The notes below the pieces were generated by a model. It did no database searches, was not told where the DNA came from, and was given only the letters and a program-made list of their open reading frames with translations. This document shows positions 55,021 to 63,314 of a stretch of 64,000 nt of DNA, piece after piece. The translations under genes were made by a program, and so were the position numbers. Numbering within the stretch: the first letter of the stretch is position 1; every line of letters begins with the position of its first letter. This DNA comes from Rhodobacter sp. (GTDB taxonomy: Bacteria > Pseudomonadota > Alphaproteobacteria > Rhodobacterales > Rhodobacteraceae): positions 112,694 to 176,693 of the forward strand of contig JADCEF010000020.1 in NCBI GenBank assembly GCA_020250445.1. The letters run 5' to 3'.

Positions 55021-55343
55021 GCCGCCCGGATATCTTCTGCGATCCGGATCAGCACAAAGCCGCTGTTCGGGAATGTCTCGATCCCGCCATTGGCGTAGCG
55101 CACGCGCACCTCTGCCTCGAACAGACCTGCCGCAGCGGTATCTGCCGGCTGCCAGTCATAGCGGACGGTCGGCGTGCCGGTAAAGCTTTCGATGACCACC
55201 GGCGCGTCGACAACCTGCGCCCCGCCGCGCGCACGCATCTGAAAGGTCACCTCGGCCCCGATCAGGGTGATGGTGGCGGGTTCCAGCGACAGGCGGATGG
55301 ACGGGCTTGTATCACCGCGCTTGAGGTGGAAGGTTTCGGTCAT
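55017..55343 (-). CDS. phage-type tail/baseplate protein with BppU-like N-terminal domain
   Basis: A 108-residue protein: MTETFHLKRGDTSPSIRLSL, TITLIGAEVTFQMRARGG, then GLFEAEVRVRYANGGIETFP. This immunoglobulin-like layout is common in phage baseplate upper proteins and tail accessory proteins of prophages. It is the last gene of a four-gene reverse-strand module. Its TGA stop lies inside the end repeat of the hairpin array (55017-55019). Confidence 0.65.
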   Translation of the reverse strand: MTETFHLKRGDTSPSIRLSLEPATITLIGAEVTFQMRARGGAQVVDAPVVIESFTGTPTVRYDWQPADTAAAGLFEAEVRVRYANGGIETFPNSGFVLIRIAEDIRAA

Positions 55344-55696
55344 TGCTGAACCCCCGTGGTCTGGTTGCTGACAAGCCGCGCCCGGCGCAAAGCGCCGGTC
55401 AGCAGCGTTACCGAATTGCGGCTTTCCCCGGGAAGCACCGCCCGGCCCGGTGCGCCGGTTACCCCACGCAGCGCAGAAGCCGCCCCGGTCAGCCCGATCC
55501 CCCCTGCGGCAACCGCAAAGACCGGCACTGCGGCCGCCGCAGCCCCTGCCAGATCAAAGGTGCCGGAAGCGGTGCCTTGCGGCCCCGGAGCAATGCCGCT
55601 TGCAGACCCCAGAAGGGGCAAAGCCCCCGCTGCAGACATGCGCAGCGCGGCCCGGCCATCATCGGCCAGGGGCGCGGACGCCAAAGGTACAAACAT
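55340..55696 (-). CDS. small Ala/Gly-rich protein of the tail-fibre-like module
   Basis: A 118-residue protein starting MFVPLASAPLADDGRAALRM, with LAGAAAAAVPVFAVAAGGIG in the middle. No family recognised. It overlaps the BppU-like gene by 4 bp (ATGA) and follows the glycine-rich gene by about 100 bp, so it belongs to the same module. It may be a structural filament or connector. Confidence 0.5.
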   Translation of the reverse strand: MFVPLASAPLADDGRAALRMSAAGALPLLGSASGIAPGPQGTASGTFDLAGAAAAAVPVFAVAAGGIGLTGAASALRGVTGAPGRAVLPGESRNSVTLLTGALRRARLVSNQTTGVQQ

Positions 55697-55793
55697 TCGA
55701 AGGACAACTCCCGTTTCCGTGCAGGCCCGGCGAAGACCCGGATTGAAGCCGCAGCACCGGATGCCAAACGTGCATCCCTTGCCCGCACCCCCG

Positions 55794-56918
55794 TCAGAAG
55801 TGCGTGATCACAATGACGATACCCGCCCCGCCATTGCCGCCCCTGCCGCTGCTGCCCGGCCCGTTCGGGGCTGCCCCGCCGCCCCCGCCACCGCCACCGT
55901 AAAGCCCGCCGTTTGCACCGATGCCGCCACTGCCGCTTATGGTGGAACCGCCGCCGCCGCCCCCCGCCCCCGGACCACCCGCATTCAGCGGAGAAGAGGT
56001 TCCGGTGCTTCCCGCCCCGCCGCCCGCCGTTCCGCCCGCGCCTGCGACCGCATTGGCGTAAAACGGCACAAGGCCACCCGCACCACCTGCTGCATTCGCC
56101 GGAGCGGCCGCCAGGCCGCCGCCGCCGCCGCCGCCTGTCGGACCTGTTCCCAGACCGCTGGTCACGCCTGCGCTACCGGCTGCGGAAGACCCCGCGCCCC
56201 CTGCGGTGCCCTGAAACAGGCCCCGGGTAACAGCCGCACCGGCCGAGCCCGACGTCGTCGTTCCCCCGGATCCCGCGCCACCTTGCGGTGCAAACACATA
56301 GCTGCCAAAGCTTGATTGGCCGCCCGTCACCCCATTGTTTCCATTTGTGGAATCGCTCAGAACAGCCGCGCCGCCCGCCCCGCCCGCACCAACACTGACG
56401 GTGACCGCCGGATCCAGCGCCACTGCGGGCAATGTCATGATCGCCCGCCCGCCGCCCGCCCCGCCGCCGCCGCCAAAGGCCGCCGTACCCGAAGCACTTT
56501 TTCGGCCCGACCCGCCGCCGCCGCCGCCGCCGACAACAATCACGTCCACCGCTTTCGCACCTGCCGGTTTGGTCCAGGTGGCCGTTCCGGGCGTGGTGAA
56601 CAGCTGCACTTCGGCAGGCTGGGCGATGTCATCGGCCACCGCCGTGATGAACACGATCGCTGATCCCGTCAGGCTGATCGCAGACCCGGCATTCGCGCTG
56701 GCCTGCGGCAGGCGGGTCAGGACCGCGCCGCTGGCGCCATAGGTGCCCAGCCCGATTTCCCACGCAGCCCCGTCCTCGATGACATAGCGGACCTGATCGC
56801 CGTCAACGATGCCCGCGTCGGCAAAGGATTGATAGCCGGGTGTCGCCACCCCAAGGGTTATGGTGCCGGTCCCGGTTGTTGCCGTCGTCATGCGCGCGCG
56901 GTTTACGAGTTTTGGCAT
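55794..56918 (-). CDS. glycine-rich tail-fibre-like protein
   Basis: A 374-residue protein. The first roughly 120 residues (MPKLVNRARMTTATTGTGTI then TLGVATPGYQSFADAGIVDG) are typical of phage tail/fibre proteins of Rhodobacteraceae prophages. VQLFTTPGTATWTKPAGAKA then DVIVVGGGGGGGSG begins a glycine-rich domain of about 250 residues with repeated GGxG(G)GG blocks, ending GRGGNGGAGIVIVITHF. That fold is known from receptor-binding adhesins. The A of ATG 56918 is also the last base of the upstream stop (TGATG). Confidence 0.7.
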   Translation of the reverse strand: MPKLVNRARMTTATTGTGTITLGVATPGYQSFADAGIVDGDQVRYVIEDGAAWEIGLGTYGASGAVLTRLPQASANAGSAISLTGSAIVFITAVADDIAQPAEVQLFTTPGTATWTKPAGAKAVDVIVVGGGGGGGSGRKSASGTAAFGGGGGAGGGRAIMTLPAVALDPAVTVSVGAGGAGGAAVLSDSTNGNNGVTGGQSSFGSYVFAPQGGAGSGGTTTSGSAGAAVTRGLFQGTAGGAGSSAAGSAGVTSGLGTGPTGGGGGGGLAAAPANAAGGAGGLVPFYANAVAGAGGTAGGGAGSTGTSSPLNAGGPGAGGGGGGSTISGSGGIGANGGLYGGGGGGGGAAPNGPGSSGRGGNGGAGIVIVITHF

Positions 56919-57319
56919 CACGCACCCCCGGCCGTCAGGGTGAAGGCGGTGATCGTAACCCGTTGACCAGTGGCAATCGAGACATTGTCCACCGTCATGT
57001 CGCCACCGCCACCTGTGGCTGTGACCGTCCCCTGGATGTGGCAGGTTGTGCCTTGAACAACGCGGAAATGCGCGGCAAGTCCCACGGCATCCGCAGACAG
57101 ATCCTGCCAGGTGCCCGACAGCACCTTCTGGCCGGCGGCGGCAGGCGCAAGCCAGTCCGGCGGGCAGGGGATCGCCGCCAGCACAACCCCTTCGTCCACC
57201 GCTTCGCAACTTGCGGGAACAGGTCCTGTCACAAGGGTCAGCGTGGGCGCAGGACCGATTGCGCTTTCGATCGCATCAAGGGCGGCATTGCGCGCGGCAG
57301 CCGAAAACTGGAAAGCCAT
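56918..57319 (-). CDS. tail-fibre-module protein of unknown function
   Basis: A 133-residue protein starting MAFQFSAAARNAALDAIESA, with VVQGTTCHIQGTVTATGGGG near the end. Proteins of this type occur beside phage tail genes, but no domain is named here. It is the first gene of the module and shares one base with the glycine-rich gene. Confidence 0.55.
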   Translation of the reverse strand: MAFQFSAAARNAALDAIESAIGPAPTLTLVTGPVPASCEAVDEGVVLAAIPCPPDWLAPAAAGQKVLSGTWQDLSADAVGLAAHFRVVQGTTCHIQGTVTATGGGGDMTVDNVSIATGQRVTITAFTLTAGGA

Positions 57320-57414
57320 GGCATCTCCTGGGGCTTGTGGTCTTGATGCCCAGTAGACCGTCCACGCTTAACCCTGGCCTTCCACGGCGCGCGCTGCGCG
57401 CCCCTCGTCTGCAA

Positions 57415-57459
57415 CGCCTGTCTGGCCTTCGGACCGGTCCCGCAGGCGCAAGACAGGCG
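57415..57459 (-). terminator. nested palindrome after mtkB
   Basis: CGCCTGTCT (57415-57423) and AGACAGGCG (57451-57459) form a 9-bp stem enclosing the palindrome GGACCGGTCC (57431-57440). It lies 5 bp beyond the mtkB stop on the reverse strand and probably separates the serine-cycle operon from the tail module. Confidence 0.5.
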
Positions 57460-57463
57460 CGCC

Positions 57464-58360
57464 TCAGGCGGCTGCGCGCAGCGACAGCACCCGCGCCATC
57501 GTCTCGCCCATCGCAGAGGGGTTCGGGGCCACCGTGATTCCCGCCGCGCTCAGGATTTCGACCTTTTCCTGCGCACTTTCCCCGAAGGCCGAAATGATGG
57601 CCCCGGCATGCCCCATCTTCCGGCCTTTCGGCGCGGACAGGCCGGCGATATAGGCCACCACGGGTTTGGTCATATGGTCCCGTACCCAGGCTGCAGCCTC
57701 GGCCTCCTGCGGGCCGCCGATTTCGCCGATCATCATCACCGCATCCGTATCCGGATCAGCCTCGAACAGCGCCAGGATATCCTTGAAGCTTGATCCGTTG
57801 ATCGGGTCCCCCCCGATGCCGACGCTGGTCGAAACCCCAATGCCCAGCGCCTTCATCTGGCTGGCCGCCTCGTAGCCCAGCGTGCCTGACCGGCCCACGA
57901 TGCCAACCCGGCCTGCCATGTAGATATGGGGCGGCATGATCCCCAGAAACCCCTGACCCGGGCTGATGACCCCGGCGCAATTCGGGCCGACCAGCCGCAT
58001 CTTGCGGTCTTCCGGATAGCGGCGCAGAAACCGCTTCACCTTCATCATGTCCTGGCTGGGAATGCCGTCGGTAACGCAGACCGCCGTGCGGATTCCGGCA
58101 TCCGCCGCCTCCATGATGGCATCGGCCGCAAAGGGTGGCGGCACGAAGACAAGGCTGGCTTCGGCACCCGTCGCCGCGACCGCTTCCCGCACGGTGTTGA
58201 ACACGGGACGCTCCAATACCTGCGATCCGCCCTTTCCGGGTGTGACACCGCCGACAACATTGGTGCCGTAGCGGATCATGTCCGCCGCGTGGAACTGGCC
58301 GATCCGCCCGGAAATGCCCTGAACGATGACAGGGGTCCGGTCCGTTACAAGAATTGCCAT
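57464..58360 (-). CDS. mtkB: malate--CoA ligase (malate thiokinase) alpha subunit
   Basis: A 298-residue protein of the succinyl-CoA synthetase alpha family. CoA-binding VIVQGISGRIGQFHAADMIR at the N-terminus, LVGPNCAGVISPGQGFLGI, and the phosphohistidine loop MGHAGAIISAFGESAQEKVE (His about residue 252). The context of malyl-CoA lyase and serine-glyoxylate aminotransferase favours malate over succinate as substrate. It is 12 bp downstream of the beta subunit. Confidence 0.88.
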   Translation of the reverse strand: MAILVTDRTPVIVQGISGRIGQFHAADMIRYGTNVVGGVTPGKGGSQVLERPVFNTVREAVAATGAEASLVFVPPPFAADAIMEAADAGIRTAVCVTDGIPSQDMMKVKRFLRRYPEDRKMRLVGPNCAGVISPGQGFLGIMPPHIYMAGRVGIVGRSGTLGYEAASQMKALGIGVSTSVGIGGDPINGSSFKDILALFEADPDTDAVMMIGEIGGPQEAEAAAWVRDHMTKPVVAYIAGLSAPKGRKMGHAGAIISAFGESAQEKVEILSAAGITVAPNPSAMGETMARVLSLRAAA

Positions 58361-58372
58361 GCTGTCCCCTCC

Positions 58373-59545
58373 TCAGGCCGCAAGTTTCGCGCGGGCCGCC
58401 ACGGCCCTGTCGGCCGCCTCTGCCAGCGTGTCTGCCGTGATCAGCGGCAGGCCGGACCCTTCCAGAATCCGCTTGCCCTCTTCCACATTGGTACCGGCCA
58501 GGCGCACGACCACGGGAAGGGTCAGGCCAACCTCGCGGTAGGCTTGCACAACCCCCTCGGCCACCCAGTCACAGCGGTTGATGCCGGCAAAGATGTTGAC
58601 CAGGATCACGCTGACATTCCGGTCTGCCAGAACGGTGCGGAACGCCCGGACCACCCGTTCGGGGCTTGCCCCGCCGCCGATATCCAGAAAGTTGGCAGGC
58701 TCGCCCCCGGCCAGCTTGATCATGTCCATCGTGGCCATGGCCAGCCCGGCACCGTTGATGATGCAGCCGATGTCGCCATCCAGCCCGACATAGGCCAGAC
58801 CATAATCGCCGGCCGTCGATTCACGCGGGTCTTCCTGGCTGCGGTCGCGCAGTTCGTGGATTTCCGGCCTGCGGAACAGCGCGTTGGTGTCAAAGCTCAT
58901 CTTGGCATCCAGCGCCACAAGGTCGCCCGCGCCGGTGATCACCAGCGGGTTGATCTCGACCATGGTTGCATCCAGATCGCGGTATGCGCGGTAGCAGGCA
59001 CGCAGGATCGTCACCATCTGCGCCACCTGGCCCGCCTTCAGGCCCAGCGCAAAGGCCAGCTCGCGCGCCTGAAACTCCGAAAGCCCCACGGCGGGGTCGA
59101 TCGTCATGCGCTTCAGCGAGGCGGGATCGGTTGCGGCAAGGTCCTCAATCTCCATGCCCCCATGGGCGGATGCCACGATCATGATCCGTTCGGACGTGCG
59201 ATCCAGAACGAAGCCCAGATACAGCTCCTGCGCGATATCCGACGCGCCTTCGACCCAGACACGGTACACGCCCTTACCTGCGGCATCGGTCTGCCTGGTC
59301 ACCAGCTGGCGCCCGAACAGAGTCGAGGCAAACTCCCGCACCTCGTCCTCGCTGCGGCACAGTTTGACACCCCCGGCGGCACCGCGGCCACCGGAATGGA
59401 TCTGCGCCTTCACCACCCAGGCATTGCCGCCAAGTTCGCGGGCGCGGTATCCCGCCTGCTCGGGGCTGTAGGCCAACCCGCCACGCGGCACCGGCACGCC
59501 AAAGCGCGCCAGGATTTCTTTCGCCTGATACTCGTGAATGTCCAT
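58373..59545 (-). CDS. mtkA: malate--CoA ligase (malate thiokinase) beta subunit
   Basis: A 390-residue ATP-grasp subunit. It starts [20 protein letters not shown] and carries [20 protein letters not shown] and [20 protein letters not shown] with [13 protein letters not shown]. It uses ATP to activate malate with CoA, making malyl-CoA for cleavage to acetyl-CoA and glyoxylate. A plain succinate enzyme (sucC) is the alternative, but no TCA genes are nearby. Confidence 0.88.
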   Translation of the reverse strand: MDIHEYQAKEILARFGVPVPRGGLAYSPEQAGYRARELGGNAWVVKAQIHSGGRGAAGGVKLCRSEDEVREFASTLFGRQLVTRQTDAAGKGVYRVWVEGASDIAQELYLGFVLDRTSERIMIVASAHGGMEIEDLAATDPASLKRMTIDPAVGLSEFQARELAFALGLKAGQVAQMVTILRACYRAYRDLDATMVEINPLVITGAGDLVALDAKMSFDTNALFRRPEIHELRDRSQEDPRESTAGDYGLAYVGLDGDIGCIINGAGLAMATMDMIKLAGGEPANFLDIGGGASPERVVRAFRTVLADRNVSVILVNIFAGINRCDWVAEGVVQAYREVGLTLPVVVRLAGTNVEEGKRILEGSGLPLITADTLAEAADRAVAARAKLAA

Positions 59546-59596
59546 TCCGAACCTCCCCTTCGGTCGGGACGCGGATTTTCGCAGAAAATCCGATCC

Positions 59597-60538
59597 TCAG
59601 CTGCGCGCGGCAATGGCTTCTGCCAGTACCAGAACGTTGTTCGCCATCTTCTCGGATGCGGCATCGATCATCTTGCCGTCCAGCGACGCCGCGCCCTTGC
59701 CCTGGGCTTCGGCCTTGCGCAATTCCTCGATGATCCGCCGGGCCTTTGTCACCTCGGACTCCGGCGGTGAGAAAACCTCGTTGGCCAGCGCGACCTGGCT
59801 GGGGTGGATTGCCCACTTGCCTTCGCATCCCAGCGCCGCCGCGCGCCGTGCCCCGTCCTTGTACCCTTCAGGATCGCTGAAATCGCCGAAGGGCCCGTCA
59901 ATGGCGCGCAGGCCGTAGGCGCGGCAGGCAATGACCATCCGGCTCAGTGCCGCGTGCCACTGGTCGCCGGGATAATGCGGGTTCAGCCCGCCGATGTTCG
60001 TGGTTCGGGCGCGCATCGAGGCCGCGTAATCCGCCACGCCGAAATGCAGCGCCTCAAGCCGGCCGCCGAACTGCGCGATGCTTTCCACATTCGCCATGCC
60101 CAGGGCTGTTTCGATCAGCGCTTCCAGGCCAACGCGGGTGCTGTATCCCTTGCCCTGCTCGATCTGGTTGACCATCGCCTCGACCATGTAAAGGTCGTCA
60201 CGAACGCCCACTTTCGGCACCAGAAGCGTGTGAACACGGTCGCCGGCCTGTTCCATGATGTCGACCACATCGCGGTACATGTAATGCGTATCAAGCCCGT
60301 TGATCCGCACGGAAACAGTCTTGCCTTTGGCGGCCCAGTCGATGTCGTTCAGGGCCTGAACGGCATTGCGGCGCGCCTGTTCCTTTTCGGGCGGGGCAAC
60401 CGCATCTTCCAGGTCAAGAAAGAGATAATCCGCAGGGCCATCGGCGGCCTTGTCGATCATCCCCGGGTTCGAGGCCGGCACGGCAAGTTCGGACCGCTGC
60501 AGTCTCTGGCGGCGCAGCGGGAAAAGGGTATGGCTCAT
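59597..60538 (-). CDS. mcl1: L-malyl-CoA/beta-methylmalyl-CoA lyase (HpcH/HpaI family)
   Basis: A 313-residue lyase cleaving L-malyl-CoA to acetyl-CoA and glyoxylate. N-terminus LFPLRRQRLQRSELAVPASN, acidic metal site DYLFLDLEDAVAPPEKEQAR, VRINGLDTHYMYRDVVDIME and GLEALIETALGMANVESIAQ, then GCEGKWAIHPSQVALANEVF near the end. Length and motifs match the alphaproteobacterial Mcl1/MclA group. It lies between sgaA and mtkA with gaps of 17 and 51 bp. Confidence 0.93.
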   Translation of the reverse strand: MSHTLFPLRRQRLQRSELAVPASNPGMIDKAADGPADYLFLDLEDAVAPPEKEQARRNAVQALNDIDWAAKGKTVSVRINGLDTHYMYRDVVDIMEQAGDRVHTLLVPKVGVRDDLYMVEAMVNQIEQGKGYSTRVGLEALIETALGMANVESIAQFGGRLEALHFGVADYAASMRARTTNIGGLNPHYPGDQWHAALSRMVIACRAYGLRAIDGPFGDFSDPEGYKDGARRAAALGCEGKWAIHPSQVALANEVFSPPESEVTKARRIIEELRKAEAQGKGAASLDGKMIDAASEKMANNVLVLAEAIAARS

Positions 60539-60555
60539 TGTCTTGTCCTGTCAGG

Positions 60556-61758
60556 TTATTCTGCTGCCATCCGCAGCGGGTCCGATGCCGCGGCGCCTTT
60601 CACATACCAGCTTTGCGCTGCGCCTACGCCCGATCCGAAGTCGATCCTGGCCCCGGCCTCGACCAGCGCCATTTCAGCGATGGACAGGGCCGTCAGGCAC
60701 ATCCCTTCGTTGAGATCCCCCAGATGACCGATGCGGAACACCTTGCCCGCCAGCCGTGCCAGCCCCGATCCGAAGGACGCGTTGTAGCGCGCATAGCCGA
60801 TCCTGATCACATCGCGGGCATCAACGCCTTCGGGCACCCGGATCGCAGAGACGGTATCAGACTGCAGCGACGGATGTTGCGCACACAGTTCAAGGCCCCA
60901 GGCATGAATTCCGCGCCGGACACCTTCGGCCAGCCGGTGATGACGGGCAATCACATTGTCCATGCCTTCGGCAAAGATGCGGTCCAGCGACTTGCGCAGA
61001 CCGTGGAACAGTTGCGTCGGCGGGGTGTAGGGGAAGTACCCGGTCTCGTTCAGGGTCAGCATGTCCCTGAATTCGAAATAGGCGCGGCGCGAGGTTGCCG
61101 GCCCGGCTGCCTCAAGGGCCTTTTCGCTGACGGCAAGAATGCCCAGCCCGGCAGGCAGCATCAGCCCCTTCTGGCTGCCCGTCACCGCCAGATCGACACG
61201 CCAGTCGTCCATCCGGAAATCGACGGAGCCGATCGAGCTGACGCCATCGACGAACAGCAGGGCGTCGTGGCAGCATGCATCCATCACCTGCCGGACTGCC
61301 GCCACGTCAGATGTCACGCCCGTTGCGGTTTCGTTATGCGTCACGAAGACGGCCTTGATTTCACCTTTGGTATCGGCCCCAAGGATGCGCGCATATTCGC
61401 TGACCGGAATGCCGCCGCCCCACGGCACATCAATACACGCCACGTTCAGGCCAAGCCGTTCGGCCATTTCCACCCAAAGATGCGAAAACTGGCCGAAGCG
61501 TGACATCAGCACCCTGTCACCGGGGCTCAAGGTGTTTGTCATCGCGGCTTCCCAGGCGGCGGTGCCAGAGCCGGGGAACATCATCACCCGGCCCGTCTCT
61601 GTCCGGAACAGGCGCTTCAGGTCTGCGAAAAGACCAAGCGTCAGATCACCGAAATCCGGTGCACGCATATCCTGCATCGGCACGTTCATGGCCTGGCGGA
61701 CTGTCTCCGGCACGTTGGTCGGGCCCGGAATGAAAAGGTGATTTGTGCCGGTCCGCAT
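60556..61758 (-). CDS. sgaA: serine--glyoxylate aminotransferase
   Basis: A 400-residue class V PLP enzyme converting glyoxylate and serine to glycine and hydroxypyruvate, a core step of the serine cycle. HLFIPGPTNVPETVRQAMNV at the N-terminus, AVFVTHNETATGVTSDVAAV, and the Schiff-base lysine in VTGSQKGLMLPAGLGIL (about residue 201). The ATG at 61758 has GGAGGA upstream. It is the first gene of the cluster, divergent from the regulator at 61908. Confidence 0.94.
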   Translation of the reverse strand: MRTGTNHLFIPGPTNVPETVRQAMNVPMQDMRAPDFGDLTLGLFADLKRLFRTETGRVMMFPGSGTAAWEAAMTNTLSPGDRVLMSRFGQFSHLWVEMAERLGLNVACIDVPWGGGIPVSEYARILGADTKGEIKAVFVTHNETATGVTSDVAAVRQVMDACCHDALLFVDGVSSIGSVDFRMDDWRVDLAVTGSQKGLMLPAGLGILAVSEKALEAAGPATSRRAYFEFRDMLTLNETGYFPYTPPTQLFHGLRKSLDRIFAEGMDNVIARHHRLAEGVRRGIHAWGLELCAQHPSLQSDTVSAIRVPEGVDARDVIRIGYARYNASFGSGLARLAGKVFRIGHLGDLNEGMCLTALSIAEMALVEAGARIDFGSGVGAAQSWYVKGAAASDPLRMAAE

Positions 61759-61837
61759 GTTGTCCTCCCAAACCCTGCGCAGATGATTTTCCCTATGCCA
61801 GCAAATGCACTGCCCGCAAGACCTCTGCACGTCCTGC

Positions 61838-61857
61838 TGTAAACGCGAGAATTTACA
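61838..61857. promoter_or_regulatory. inverted repeat TGTAAA-N8-TTTACA between sgaA and the regulator
   Basis: A perfect 6-bp inverted repeat with an 8-bp spacer in the 149-bp divergent region, followed by the AT-rich GTAATATTATAAAC (about 61871-61884). It is the likely operator of the divergent ScfR-type regulator. Confidence 0.55.
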
Positions 61858-61907
61858 CTTTTCATGTTCTGTAATATTATAAACTTGACTCGCTTCAGGG
61901 TAAGCTC

Positions 61908-63314
61908 ATGCAAAAGACCTTCATCGGCCCGCACCTGCGCAGGCTTCGTACCGAACGCGGCGAAACCCAGGGGGCCATGGCCCGCGCGCTTGGCATCAGC
62001 ACCTCTTACGTGAACCTGCTTGAGAATAACGAGAGATCCGTCTCGGTACCGGTGATGCTGCGTCTGTTCGAAGTTTACGGAGTCGACTGGCGCGACATCG
62101 CGGATGAAGACGGATCCAGCCAGCTTGCAGACCTGCGGGCCATCATCCAGGACCCGATTTTCGACGCGGGCCGTCCCGACCTTGCCCAGATCCGGGCCGC
62201 CCTTGTGCACAGCCCCACCCTGGCTTCGGCCTTTCTGACCCTGCATCGGGCCTATCAATCGGCGACGGATCAGCTTCTGGCGCTGTCGGGCGCTGCCGCC
62301 GGCGCGGAACCCATCCTTGCCACTTCGCCCGAATCTGCGGTGCACAGCTATTTCCGGCGGCACCGCAATCACTTCCGCGAGCTCGAGGATGCCGCCGAAG
62401 CTTTCTGGGGCAGCGACCCCATCGAAACGGACGAGGTCTATTCCCTGCTCAAGCGCCGCCTGCGCGAACGTCTGGGAATTGCGGTCCGTGTGGTGTCCGT
62501 GGCCGACATGCCCAACACCCTGCGCCGCCATGACGAGGCCCGCCGCGACATCCTTCTGTCCGAGGCACTGGATTACCCCAACCGCGTCTTCCAACTGGTC
62601 CATGTCATCGGTCTGATCGAACAGCGCGCGCTGCTTGATGCCCTGCTTGCCCGTTCCGGCCTGACCGATTCACGCGGGCTGGCCCGGTGCCGCGTCGAGC
62701 TGGCCAATTACTTTGCCGCCGCCGTGCTGATGCCCTATGGCCGCTTCCTGAAAGAAGCGCGGGCCTCGAAATACGATTTCGACCATCTTGCCACCCGCTT
62801 CGGCGTCAGCTTCGAGCAGGCCTGCCACCGGGCCACGACGCTGCAGCGCGAAGGGGCGCAGGGCGTGCCCTTTTTCTTTCTGCGCATCGACAAGGCGGGA
62901 AACGTCACCAAACGCTTCAACTCCACCGACTTTCATCTGGCGGAACACGGCGGTGCCTGCCCGCGGCTTGATGTCCACACCTCGTTCCGCACCCCGGGCC
63001 GGATTGTCCCGCAGTTCGTCGAAATGCCGGATTCATCTCAGTACTTCGTCATCTCCCGCACCGTCGACAGGCCCACTTCGGCGCGCCATGCCCAGGACAA
63101 CCGGCTTGCCGTCGCCATGGGCTGCGCTGTCGAGCATGCCGGCGATATCGGTTATGCGGAACAGTTCACCGTCAGCGGGGCCCGGATGACACCCATCGGG
63201 ATCAACTGCCGGATCTGCCCGCGCGCCAACTGTGACCAGCGCGCCCACCATGCGGCCATCCTTTCGCGCCCGATAGACGAAAGACGGCGCGGGGCCACGC
63301 GCTATGACAGTTGA
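61908..63314 (+). CDS. ScfR/short-chain-fatty-acyl-type HTH_XRE regulator
   Basis: A 468-residue regulator. N-terminal XRE helix-turn-helix: RLRTERGETQGAMARALGIS then TSYVNLLENNERSVS. The middle carries an IrrE/ImmA-like segment (CRVELANYFAAAVLMPYGRF), and the C-terminal domain with CRICPRANCDQRAHH holds cysteines of the ScfR type (PF09856). Relatives such as RamB and PrpR-like proteins control acetate, propionate and glyoxylate metabolism, possibly sensing an acyl-CoA. It probably regulates the divergent serine-cycle genes. Its stop codon lies within the end repeat of the next hairpin array. Confidence 0.9.
   Translation: MQKTFIGPHLRRLRTERGETQGAMARALGISTSYVNLLENNERSVSVPVMLRLFEVYGVDWRDIADEDGSSQLADLRAIIQDPIFDAGRPDLAQIRAALVHSPTLASAFLTLHRAYQSATDQLLALSGAAAGAEPILATSPESAVHSYFRRHRNHFRELEDAAEAFWGSDPIETDEVYSLLKRRLRERLGIAVRVVSVADMPNTLRRHDEARRDILLSEALDYPNRVFQLVHVIGLIEQRALLDALLARSGLTDSRGLARCRVELANYFAAAVLMPYGRFLKEARASKYDFDHLATRFGVSFEQACHRATTLQREGAQGVPFFFLRIDKAGNVTKRFNSTDFHLAEHGGACPRLDVHTSFRTPGRIVPQFVEMPDSSQYFVISRTVDRPTSARHAQDNRLAVAMGCAVEHAGDIGYAEQFTVSGARMTPIGINCRICPRANCDQRAHHAAILSRPIDERRRGATRYDS

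Noticed and set aside
57464..59545. Succinyl-CoA synthetase (sucCD) of the TCA cycle
   Set aside because: Families are the same, but the genes are embedded with malyl-CoA lyase and serine-glyoxylate aminotransferase and lack odhAB/lpd/mdh neighbours, so malate thiokinase is the better call.
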